From Liquorilactobacillus ghanensis DSM 18630 (lineage in GTDB: Bacteria; Bacillota; Bacilli; Lactobacillales; Lactobacillaceae), in assembly GCF_001435235.1 (NCBI RefSeq), contig NZ_AZGB01000025.1, positions 29,200 to 93,199 on the forward strand: a stretch of DNA of 64,000 bases. The letters are read 5' to 3'. Positions 1-6,677 of the stretch are shown piece by piece. The notes beneath the pieces were generated by a model. That model worked only from the letters and a program-made list of their open reading frames with translations, was not told where the DNA came from and ran no database searches. Position 1 is the first letter of the stretch; every line of letters begins with the position of its first letter. The position numbers were made by a program, and so were the translations under genes.

Positions 1-158
1 GGAAGAATAGCTACTGCGTGGTCATTATTTCTCATTGCATCTATTTCTTGATTAGGAGAAGCTGGGCTAAAACTTTGATAAATATCAAAACCTACTTCTT
101 TTAGAGTATCCAAAGCAAGATTTTCGACGTCTGATTCTAGTAAATACCCTTTTGACAT
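1..158 (-). CDS. hsdR: Type I restriction enzyme R subunit, N-terminal part only
   Basis: This is the start of an open frame that runs off the left edge of the window, so only about 52 residues are visible. It begins with ATG at 156-158 and is preceded by an AAAGGA ribosome binding site. The visible part contains the stretch SPASPNQEIDAM, which I read as the N-terminal region of HsdR, the ATP-dependent translocating endonuclease subunit. No motor or nuclease motif is visible, so the identity rests mainly on its place at the end of an hsdM-hsdS operon on the same strand. Expression probably depends on read-through across the hsdS genes and the recombinase. Confidence 0.75.
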   Translation of the reverse strand, partial: MSKGYLLESDVENLALDTLKEVGFDIYQSFSPASPNQEIDAMRNNDHAVAIL

Positions 159-190
159 GATGTATCGTTCCTTTCTGTGGTTTAGTTAAG

Positions 191-205
191 ATAAATGATA
201 ATTTA
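191..205 (+). repeat. hsdS inversion core, copy D (plus orientation)
   Basis: This is a 15-bp core, ATAAATGATAATTTA, encoding the INDNL motif of the HsdS central conserved region. Read on the plus strand it continues in frame for only VA and then a stop, so it is a stub end. It lies between the hsdS stop and the hsdR start and is inverted relative to copy A at 754-768. Confidence 0.8.
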
Positions 206-210
206 GTTGC

Positions 211-1266
211 CTAGAAAAATCGATTTAGTAAAATCGATTTTAAGGTATTCAATTTCTTATTTTCACTGTTATTTTGAAAAATCTTTTTAAATAGAGGTTC
301 AATAGATATATTGAAATTCTTAACATCAATATTATTAAAACGAGGAACTAACAGATTTCCAATATGTTTGGGATAAATGTGTGGTTGTGCTGATCCAGTT
401 TGAGAGTCAAATATTTGTTTCTGACTATTTTTTAGCAAAAGATACCAAAAATAAATATCATTAGTAATTGATTCATCAATATATGAAGAATCAGAAGACC
501 ATACCTCTTCACCCCATAGTTGGATATATCCAGCGTTTGCCCCTGACGAGGATATTGTGATTACAGGCGCCATAGTATTTGATTGGTTGTGATAGGCTGC
601 GGGATGTAAACCACCTGCTACAACAGGTATATCTCCTGCAATTACATCACTTTTTAATAAGGCTTTACCTCTTTTAGGCAATAGATAATCTGAAACATGC
701 AAGCTCCCATAATTATTAAAGTTCTTTTTAAACATATTCATTGCAATCTCCAATAAATTATCATTTATCTTCTTATTAAGGTTTATTTTGTCATCTATTA
801 TTTTGAGTCTATAAGCTATTATTTTCTGATCACTTAAACTAGGAATATCGCACTCATAAGATAAAACAGCTTCTTTTTGAACCCGTTGCCGTCCTGAGGT
901 GCCAGTCATCGAATTAATAGTGACCTTCCTAAATCTATTAGATATAGACAAATAGTATAGATAATATGGATCCATTTTATTAGTCAATGGTCGAAGAACG
1001 TAGTATTCAGTAGACCCAAATGCAACTTCATTCTTCTTTAACATATTTACAAATGCAGTTTTTCCATTTTCTAAACTTGGAGTTATTCTCACCAAAAGTG
1101 TATCGTTATTTCGAAATTTTGCACCACCAGAATACTCTTCATATTTCCAAGAAAAAATATCTCTTGTGTGCGTTTCAATATCTTCTAAGGCAATCTTTCT
1201 CGCTTGAATTCCTTTTTTTAATGTCTCTCTTGGATTTAATTTTATAAAATCTTTTAATCGTGCCAT
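211..1266 (-). CDS. hsdS: Type I RM specificity subunit HsdS (full length)
   Basis: HsdS sets the DNA sequence recognised by the HsdM and HsdR subunits. This copy is about 351 residues, a normal size for two target recognition domains. The first half ends at the helical spacer DDKINLNKKINDNLLEIAM, where recombination core A lies, and a second recognition domain follows. A GTG at 1275 overlaps the recombinase stop by four bases, but ATG at 1266 has AGGGTGA six bases upstream and is the better start. The gene sits between the recombinase and hsdR. Its 3' half (211-753) is flanked by inverted cores A and D and so should be invertible. In this arrangement it appears to be the only intact S gene in the locus. 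Confidence 0.88.
   Translation of the reverse strand: MARLKDFIKLNPRETLKKGIQARKIALEDIETHTRDIFSWKYEEYSGGAKFRNNDTLLVRITPSLENGKTAFVNMLKKNEVAFGSTEYYVLRPLTNKMDPYYLYYLSISNRFRKVTINSMTGTSGRQRVQKEAVLSYECDIPSLSDQKIIAYRLKIIDDKINLNKKINDNLLEIAMNMFKKNFNNYGSLHVSDYLLPKRGKALLKSDVIAGDIPVVAGGLHPAAYHNQSNTMAPVITISSSGANAGYIQLWGEEVWSSDSSYIDESITNDIYFWYLLLKNSQKQIFDSQTGSAQPHIYPKHIGNLLVPRFNNIDVKNFNISIEPLFKKIFQNNSENKKLNTLKSILLNRFF
754..768 (-). repeat. hsdS inversion core, copy A (minus orientation)
   Basis: This is the same 15-bp core, read on the minus strand inside the intact hsdS, where it encodes INDNL and leads into LEIAMNMF and the second recognition domain. The four bases upstream (GAAG) are shared with copy B at 2298-2312. 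It is inverted relative to copies B and D and direct relative to copy C. Confidence 0.8.
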
Positions 1267-1271
1267 TGGAT

Positions 1272-2243
1272 TCACCCTATATACTTTCTATGTGCTATTT
1301 TTACATTTTGCTGTTTAACCATTGCGTAATGCAAAGTTGTGTCAATTCGTTTATGTCCTAGCAATTGTTGTAACTGTTCAATCGGCATCCCCTTATCAAT
1401 CGCTGTTGTTGCTAAGGTTCTTCTAAATTTATGCGGATAAACGTGTGCAATGCCAACTTTTTCACCTAATAATTTCAATCGTGATTCAACACCACCAATT
1501 GTCAAACGACTATGCTCACCTTTTAGTGACACAAATAATGCTGCATTACTATCTGTTCGTTTTCTTAAATACTTCTGTAAGTGCAATTTTGCTCGGGCAT
1601 CAAAATATGCAATCCGCTCTTTGCTACCCTTACCAAAAACGATACATTCACGTTCTTGAAAGTTAATATCTTCGCGGTTAAGTAAAACCAATTCTCCAAC
1701 CCGCATTCCAGTAGAAGCTAAAAAATCTATCAGTGTAAGATCTCTTATATTCGTACAACTATCCCTTAACTTCTCTAATTCTTCATCAGAATAAGTCTCT
1801 TTCACCGTTGTCGATACCTTAACTTTATGAATCCTTCTAACAGGACTTTTGATGATATAATCTTCATCTTCCAACCAATTAAAGAAACTAGATAAAATTC
1901 GTCGAATATTGTCAATTGTCACTTTACTAGAATTACGTGTTCGCTGATAATCCATTAAATAATTTCGTAACTCATCAGTCACTACTTCTCGTGCATCTTT
2001 CTTTATTTCTTTAAAAGCCTTTGTAATTGTTACTTTATAGTACTTCAAGGACTTCTCAGAACATCCCTCGGCTCGCTTTGAAGCAAAATATTTATCCAAT
2101 AATTCAATATTAGTAATAGAAGATGCTACTTCATCTTTGTTCGTTATTAAGGAAGTAACTACCTCTTTAAGTTTTACCAACTGTTTATTATTGAGATATG
2201 ACAACATTTCTTGAATAACTTTATCCGCTTCTAATTTTTGCAT
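1272..2243 (-). CDS. Tyrosine recombinase of the hsdS locus
   Basis: This is a 323-residue XerC-like tyrosine recombinase. An N-terminal SAM-like DNA-binding region (about 40-130) is followed by a catalytic domain with all expected residues: R181 in TGMRVGE, a lysine in GKGSKER, H271 and R274 in HKFRR, H297 in LLGHKR, and nucleophile Y306 in LHYAM. ATG at 2243 has GGAG upstream. It lies inside the hsd operon, between the silent hsdS half and the intact hsdS, and its end overlaps the next frame. Recombinases in this setting invert or shuffle hsdS segments, as known for other phase-variable type I loci. I infer that it acts on the four 15-bp cores. XerC or XerD of chromosome-dimer resolution is less likely given the context. 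Confidence 0.9.
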   Translation of the reverse strand: MQKLEADKVIQEMLSYLNNKQLVKLKEVVTSLITNKDEVASSITNIELLDKYFASKRAEGCSEKSLKYYKVTITKAFKEIKKDAREVVTDELRNYLMDYQRTRNSSKVTIDNIRRILSSFFNWLEDEDYIIKSPVRRIHKVKVSTTVKETYSDEELEKLRDSCTNIRDLTLIDFLASTGMRVGELVLLNREDINFQERECIVFGKGSKERIAYFDARAKLHLQKYLRKRTDSNAALFVSLKGEHSRLTIGGVESRLKLLGEKVGIAHVYPHKFRRTLATTAIDKGMPIEQLQQLLGHKRIDTTLHYAMVKQQNVKIAHRKYIG

Positions 2244-2279
2244 ATATTTTCTCCATTTTTTAAGAAAATATTACACTAG

Positions 2280-2906
2280 AAGGAGCTATTAAGGAAGATA
2301 AATGATAATTTAGACGAGTTACAAACAACCATTTTTGAAGAAAAAGTAAATGATAAAAATTTCAAAGAAACAAATCTAACAGCTATTGCTACTTTCAAGA
2401 ATGGTTTAGCGATGCAAAAATACAGACCGATAAATAATAAAAAAAGTTTACCAGTTCTCAAAATAAGAGAACTAAGCCAAGGCTACACTGATAATTCATC
2501 TGACAGATGCTCGTCAAATATTGATAAAGATGTAATTATAAATACAGGAGATATAATTTTTTCATGGTCTGGGACCCTTCTTGTAAAAAATTGGACTGGT
2601 GAGATTGCTGGACTAAACCAACATCTATTTAAGGTTACATCAAATAAATATCCAGCATGGTTCATCTATGAGTGGACAAAACATCATCTACGTAAATTTC
2701 AGTCAATTGCTGCAGGAAAAGCAACTACTATGGGTCATATTAAGAGAAGCGATCTTAAAAACTCAATAGCTTTTATACCAAATGATACCTATTTAAGTAA
2801 GTTGAATAATTTAATGGAACCTATCTACAGTAAACGATTAGAGGTTATTAGGGAGAATCAACAGCTAAATAATCTTAAACAAACACTGTTACAAAAATAT
2901 TTTTAA
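2280..2906 (+). pseudogene. Silent 3' half of an hsdS gene, inverted cassette
   Basis: The plus strand carries an open frame from 2280 that encodes KELLRK, the INDNL core (copy B) and then a complete second-half HsdS recognition domain ending at 2906. There is no start codon near the beginning. The first internal ATG is at 2412, well inside the domain, and no good ribosome binding site precedes it. It is therefore a stored cassette rather than an expressed gene. It faces the truncated hsdS across a four-base overlap. Inverting 2298-2926 through cores B and C would fuse it in frame to that gene and restore a full-length S subunit. It is intact as a coding block, so it is silent rather than decayed. 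Confidence 0.8.
2298..2312 (+). repeat. hsdS inversion core, copy B (plus orientation)
   Basis: The 15-bp core at the beginning of the silent hsdS half, in frame with it and encoding INDNL before DELQTT. It is inverted relative to cores C and A. Confidence 0.8.
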
Positions 2907-3424
2907 ACCACTAAATTATCATTTATTTGTTGATTTGCTTCTATCTTCTCGTCAATTACTTTAATCTTAGATGATATTTCAGATTGCACTGACAAATCAG
3001 GTAAAGCTATTTCAATAAGATCGAATGTTTCCCTAGTAATTGTGTCAAATACTGACCCATGAACTTTCTGTTTTATCTCCTCAATATTTTTATATAGCCA
3101 ATAGTAAAGGTAATCGGAATTAACTTTTTTTGTATCTGTTCTAATATCATAAATTGATTGGTTAAATGCCATTCCAGATTTAACCATCAACAACTTACCA
3201 ACGGTCCCTCTTGAAGATATTAATATGTCATTTTCTTTTGTTAGATTAGCAGAACTATTATTAAGACCCTTTTCAGAAATATAATTGGTAAAAGAATTTG
3301 TCTTTTTAGCATTAAAATCTTTAATTGTTATCCATGGAATACTGCCATTCCAATATTCTTTAACTTTTTTCTTAGGAGTACCCCCACTTATTATTGTAGA
3401 AATATCTGAAAGCCTATATTTCAT
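2903..3424 (-). CDS. hsdS: Truncated HsdS (first recognition domain only)
   Basis: This frame encodes 173 residues: one target recognition domain, with the SGGTPKK and IPWITIKD motifs typical of HsdS, and the first part of the conserved spacer. It then stops two codons after INDNL, at core C. It starts 11 bases inside the end of hsdM with AAGGAG upstream, so the two are translationally coupled. Its missing second half lies in the opposite orientation immediately downstream. Half-length S proteins can sometimes work as dimers, but I infer that this is the off position of an invertible module. It would become about 370 residues after inversion. Confidence 0.85.
   Translation of the reverse strand: MKYRLSDISTIISGGTPKKKVKEYWNGSIPWITIKDFNAKKTNSFTNYISEKGLNNSSANLTKENDILISSRGTVGKLLMVKSGMAFNQSIYDIRTDTKKVNSDYLYYWLYKNIEEIKQKVHGSVFDTITRETFDLIEIALPDLSVQSEISSKIKVIDEKIEANQQINDNLVV
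2912..2926 (-). repeat. hsdS inversion core, copy C (minus orientation)
   Basis: The 15-bp core at the 3' end of the truncated hsdS, read on the minus strand as INDNL followed by VV and a stop. It forms the inverted pair with core B at 2298-2312 and is a stub like copy D. Confidence 0.8.
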
Positions 3425-4946
3425 ACCCTAACTCCTTCAACACATCCTTAATCTCTGCCTGTAATTTATTGCTTTCTTCAAACTGCTCTTTCAATTCACT
3501 AGTTAGCTGTTTCATTTTAACTTCATACGGAATACCATCATCCTCTTGCTTGGCTAGCCCCACATATCGACCAGGCGTTAAGACATAATCATTTTTTGCA
3601 ATTTCATCTAATTTAGCTACCTTACAAAAACCGGCAACATCTTTATATTCTTGCTCATTAGTTCCACGATAAGCATGATAAGTATCAGCCACCTTCTTAA
3701 TATCGTCTTTGGAGAATTCCCGGTGAGTCCGATCAACCATTTCACCCAAATTACGGGCATCAATAAAGAGCGTTTCTTCTGTCCGCATTCTTTCATCTGC
3801 TGACTTCTTATTCATGTCAACAAACCACAAAGAAACTGGAATACCAGTGGAATAAAACATTTTTTCAGGAAGGGCAACGATAGCATCAATCTTATCATCT
3901 TCTAAAATAGCTTTTCGAATTGCATATTCCTCTTTTGTAGAAGTTGATAAAGCACCATTAGCCAATACGAATCCAGCTTTCCCATCTGGTGCTAATTTAC
4001 TAATAATATGTTCAATCCATGCATAATTAGCATTTCGCACAGGAGGTACTCCATATTTCCACCGAGCATCTTCTCTTAATTTGTCACCATTCCAGTTTTT
4101 TACATTAAATGGTGGATTAGCTAATATGAAGTCGAAGCGTTCGCCCTTATGCAGATCATTAGTGAAGGTATCGCCTTGATGAGGACCCAAATTATTATCA
4201 ATACCACGAATAGCTAAGTTCATCTTAGCTAATTTCCACGTAGTTGGGTTAGACTCTTCACCATAAACTGATAAATCACCAATCTTTCCCTGATGCTCTT
4301 TTACAAATTTATCGGACTGAACAAACATACCACCCGAACCACAACAAGGGTCATAAATTCTTCCCTTATATGGTTCAATCATTTCAACAAGGGTTCGAAC
4401 AATGGAACGTGGTGTATAGAATTCACCACCTTTTTTTCCTTCTTTAGAAGCGAACTCGTTAAGAAAGTATTCGTAAACGCGTCCAAGAATATCTGAACGT
4501 TTAGCATGTTCATCCCCCAAATTAATATCAGAAATTAAATCAACCACTTCACCCAAACGAGATTTATCTAAATCTGGAGAAGAATAATTTTTACTAAGTA
4601 CACCGAGCAAAGAGTCATTACTTTTTTCAGTTGCATCCATTGCCTCATCAATAATTTCACCAATTTGTGGTGTTTTTGCTGATTTTTGAATTAACTCCCA
4701 CCGAGCTTCTTTTGGCACCCAAAAGATATTTTCTGAGAGATACATATCTGGATCCTCAGCATCCTCTGGGTAATCGGTTTTTAGCAACTGATCATGTCGC
4801 GTTTCAAACGAATCTGAAACATATTTAAGAAATATCAACCCTAAAACCACATTACGATACTCTGAAGCATCCATACTCCCTCGCAACGCATCTGCTGTTT
4901 TCCATAATTTATCTTCAATACTTAATTCCTTGGACTTCGTCGGCAT
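3414..4946 (-). CDS. hsdM: Type I restriction-modification methyltransferase subunit
   Basis: HsdM is the adenine-N6 DNA methyltransferase of the type I complex. The 510-residue protein has the usual N-terminal helical HsdM domain (about 10-140), then the SAM-binding motif YDPCCGSGG (198-206) and the catalytic motif ANPPF (276-280). The C-terminal helical tail (about 460-510) resembles the S-contacting region of the family. It is the first gene of the hsd operon and overlaps the start of the truncated hsdS by 11 bases. The ATG at 4946 has a GGGG/AGGA-rich leader. No frame damage is seen. The remains of a small XRE regulator lie directly upstream. Confidence 0.95.
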   Translation of the reverse strand: MPTKSKELSIEDKLWKTADALRGSMDASEYRNVVLGLIFLKYVSDSFETRHDQLLKTDYPEDAEDPDMYLSENIFWVPKEARWELIQKSAKTPQIGEIIDEAMDATEKSNDSLLGVLSKNYSSPDLDKSRLGEVVDLISDINLGDEHAKRSDILGRVYEYFLNEFASKEGKKGGEFYTPRSIVRTLVEMIEPYKGRIYDPCCGSGGMFVQSDKFVKEHQGKIGDLSVYGEESNPTTWKLAKMNLAIRGIDNNLGPHQGDTFTNDLHKGERFDFILANPPFNVKNWNGDKLREDARWKYGVPPVRNANYAWIEHIISKLAPDGKAGFVLANGALSTSTKEEYAIRKAILEDDKIDAIVALPEKMFYSTGIPVSLWFVDMNKKSADERMRTEETLFIDARNLGEMVDRTHREFSKDDIKKVADTYHAYRGTNEQEYKDVAGFCKVAKLDEIAKNDYVLTPGRYVGLAKQEDDGIPYEVKMKQLTSELKEQFEESNKLQAEIKDVLKELGYEI

Positions 4947-4961
4947 TCCTGTAAACCCCTT

Positions 4962-5140
4962 TTAATCTTTTACTACTTCCATAATATCGCTGATGTCACA
5001 ATTTAATGCTTTATAAAACTTAAGTAGTATGTAACATTACTATCTTTTTCAAGCTCAACAATTGATGCAAAGCTAATTCTGCTTTTTCTCTATCCACAAT
5101 CTATTAATAATTTCCAAGATTCATTATAGCTAAAATGCAT
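4962..5140 (-). pseudogene. Remnant of a small XRE/Cro-type regulator
   Basis: Translated on the minus strand this region gives SYNESWKLLID, an in-frame stop, then ISFASIVELEKDSNVT. After a frame change it gives KALNCDISDIMEVVKD and a stop just upstream of hsdM. These blocks match the order and wording of the roughly 68-residue helix-turn-helix proteins of the Cro/CI type. Segments between the blocks are missing (the recognition helix around the second helix, and a few residues before KALNC), and at least one stop and one frameshift are present. The gene is broken. Regulators of this size often accompany type I RM or mobile DNA, so it may once have controlled the hsd operon. Confidence 0.7.
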
Positions 5141-5448
5141 CTTTCGGCCTCTTAATAGGACCTAATACTTAACAATTTAATAATACAACATTTTTTATCT
5201 GAATTAAGAAATAATTATTTACACATGCAATTTTTTGCAAAATTAAAACCCATGTCCGCAAAATCGGAACCATCCTTCTGACATTGGTGGAACATAAAGC
5301 CACTACCATTTTTTTATTTTATACGCTAAAGGACATGGCATCCTATGTTACGATTTAAGTGCCTAAACCCAATCGAAAGAAGGAAAAACCATGTCCAAAT
5401 TAAAATACTTAATTCCTTGTTTATATGTATCAATGCCTTATCAAACTT
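5141..5448. other. Gene-poor stretch between hsd locus and mrr
   Basis: About 300 bases without a convincing gene. CCATGTCC occurs at 5250-5257 and 5389-5396 and in reverse complement at 5331-5338. A plus-strand ATG at 5391 with an AAGGA upstream opens only about 34 codons, which run into the 3' end of the mrr gene. The stretch may be debris of a lost mobile element or gene start, but nothing in it identifies one. Confidence 0.35.
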
Positions 5449-6327
5449 TTAGTCCTTATCTAAATAAAAACTCTTCAGCCGGTATGTTGTAACTGGCTCA
5501 ACGTAGTAATTATACTTAGCCACCAAGTCACAAATCTGATCACCATTAATTAAAGTAATGATCCGTGTACCCTGACGCGCTGTTCTAACCGCTTCTCGAG
5601 TAAAGTCAGAATTGGTAATAAAAATACCAAATTCAGCGTTGTACTTATCCATCGCACCCCGAAACTTGTCGATTTCTGGAGCTGATACTTTTCCTTGCCA
5701 GCGTTTAGCCTGTAGCGCTACCCTAGTGGTCCGGTAATCGTCAGAACGAACGTAACCAAATCCATCTAATCCGCCATCAGCAACATACTGGATACCAATA
5801 GTATCATCAACATCAACACCCATTTTAGTAAGTAAGCCACGGCAAAACAATTCGAATTTTTTTGGATTCATTTTTAGCAAAACATCAAGTAATTGTTGAC
5901 GCCATGGTTCTTCTACTTCTTCGGTTTCATCATCGGTATCATTTTGAATTGGTACTTTATTTTGTTTTTGTTCAGCTAACATTTTCTCAACAATCGGACG
6001 AACATCCCTTGCCCCATCAAATTGTGATAAATCCACATTTCGACCCTTTTCTGATAGTTCTACGGTATGATTATCATTAGTCTGAATATAGCCCGTCATT
6101 ATTAAATACTTGACCGCATAGTTTAGAGTCCAAGCAAAGGGACTGTACTGATTACCAGTTTTCCTTGAAACTTTGATCTTATCTACTATTTTTTCAGAAA
6201 TAGTATCTGAATTATCATGAATGTCTTGCCTAATGTCCTTTCTCGTGACTTCACCACCTAACCGGTGCATTGCCTTTAAAACTTCATTCATCGTAATATT
6301 TTCAATCTCAATTTGCTGATTTGCCAT
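5449..6327 (-). CDS. mrr: Mrr-like type IV restriction endonuclease
   Basis: Mrr proteins cut methylated DNA. This 292-residue protein has an N-terminal winged-helix region (about 1-100), an acidic linker with TDDETEEVEE, and a C-terminal Mrr nuclease domain of the PD-(D/E)xK fold. That domain shows FELFCRGLL, the metal-binding aspartate in GGLDGFG (about 188), and the Q-x-K pair in LQAKRW (about 206-208). TTG at 6345 is possible, but ATG at 6327 has GGGAG eight bases upstream and is preferred. It stands alone, with a weak promoter about 105 bases upstream. Together with the hsd locus it makes a restriction island. A methylation-dependent nuclease beside a switching methylase could conflict with it. 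Confidence 0.85.
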   Translation of the reverse strand: MANQQIEIENITMNEVLKAMHRLGGEVTRKDIRQDIHDNSDTISEKIVDKIKVSRKTGNQYSPFAWTLNYAVKYLIMTGYIQTNDNHTVELSEKGRNVDLSQFDGARDVRPIVEKMLAEQKQNKVPIQNDTDDETEEVEEPWRQQLLDVLLKMNPKKFELFCRGLLTKMGVDVDDTIGIQYVADGGLDGFGYVRSDDYRTTRVALQAKRWQGKVSAPEIDKFRGAMDKYNAEFGIFITNSDFTREAVRTARQGTRIITLINGDQICDLVAKYNYYVEPVTTYRLKSFYLDKD

Positions 6328-6345
6328 TTCATTCTCCCATCCCAA

Positions 6346-6590
6346 TTAAATTTATTGTCTTTCTTTAAGTAAAGATTGAGTGTACTAATGTCCCCAATAA
6401 ACTCTTGACTTTTACCAAAAAAACCTTTTACCATTATACTTAACTTACAGCTCAACCTTTAACTCTATAGTCTCCTATTTTACACATATTATAAATTTAA
6501 TTATATCAGTCATTCTAATTTTTTTCATTACCTAATTAACTCAATTATCCTAATATAGTACACTCGCAGACTCACCCCCCTGCTAAAAAC
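6346..6590. other. Intergenic AT-rich region upstream of mrr
   Basis: No gene is visible. A 9-bp perfect inverted repeat, GAGTGTACT at 6378-6386 and AGTACACTC at 6557-6565, frames about 170 bases. The left end (TGTACT, CCCC, CTTGAC) faintly resembles the ends of IS3-family elements, so a small decayed element is possible. A minus-strand -10 (TATAAT, 6433-6438) and weak -35 (TTAAAG, 6457-6462) with an 18-bp spacer could drive mrr. Confidence 0.35.
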
Positions 6591-6640
6591 GCAAAAAAGT
6601 GTACTCTTTCCAATCATTAAAAAGGAAGAAGTACACTTTC
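6591..6640 (-). terminator. Terminator after rlmD
   Basis: An inverted repeat of about 15 bp (6597-6611 with 6624-6638, one mismatch) is followed on the minus strand by a run of six T. It lies about 40 bases beyond the rlmD stop. Confidence 0.8.
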
Positions 6641-6677
6641 TATCATTGTTAAATACCGTTACGACGCAGTTTTTAGA

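Noticed and set aside
1020..1247. Plus-strand open frame of 75 codons opposite hsdS
   Set aside because: It lies wholly antisense to the intact hsdS, has no good ribosome binding site and its composition is that of a shadow frame.
1272..2243. Recombinase as chromosomal XerC/XerD
   Set aside because: It is located inside the hsd operon between specificity modules with matching inverted cores. Housekeeping Xer genes are not normally found there.
189..2926. CRISPR array from the four 15-bp repeats
   Set aside because: The repeats are in alternating orientation, far apart and inside coding sequence. No regular spacers exist, and I saw no CRISPR array elsewhere in the window.
1..6640. Prophage or integrative element
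   Set aside because: Apart from the recombinase there are no phage structural, replication or conjugation genes and no attachment-site duplication that I can see. A restriction island is sufficient.
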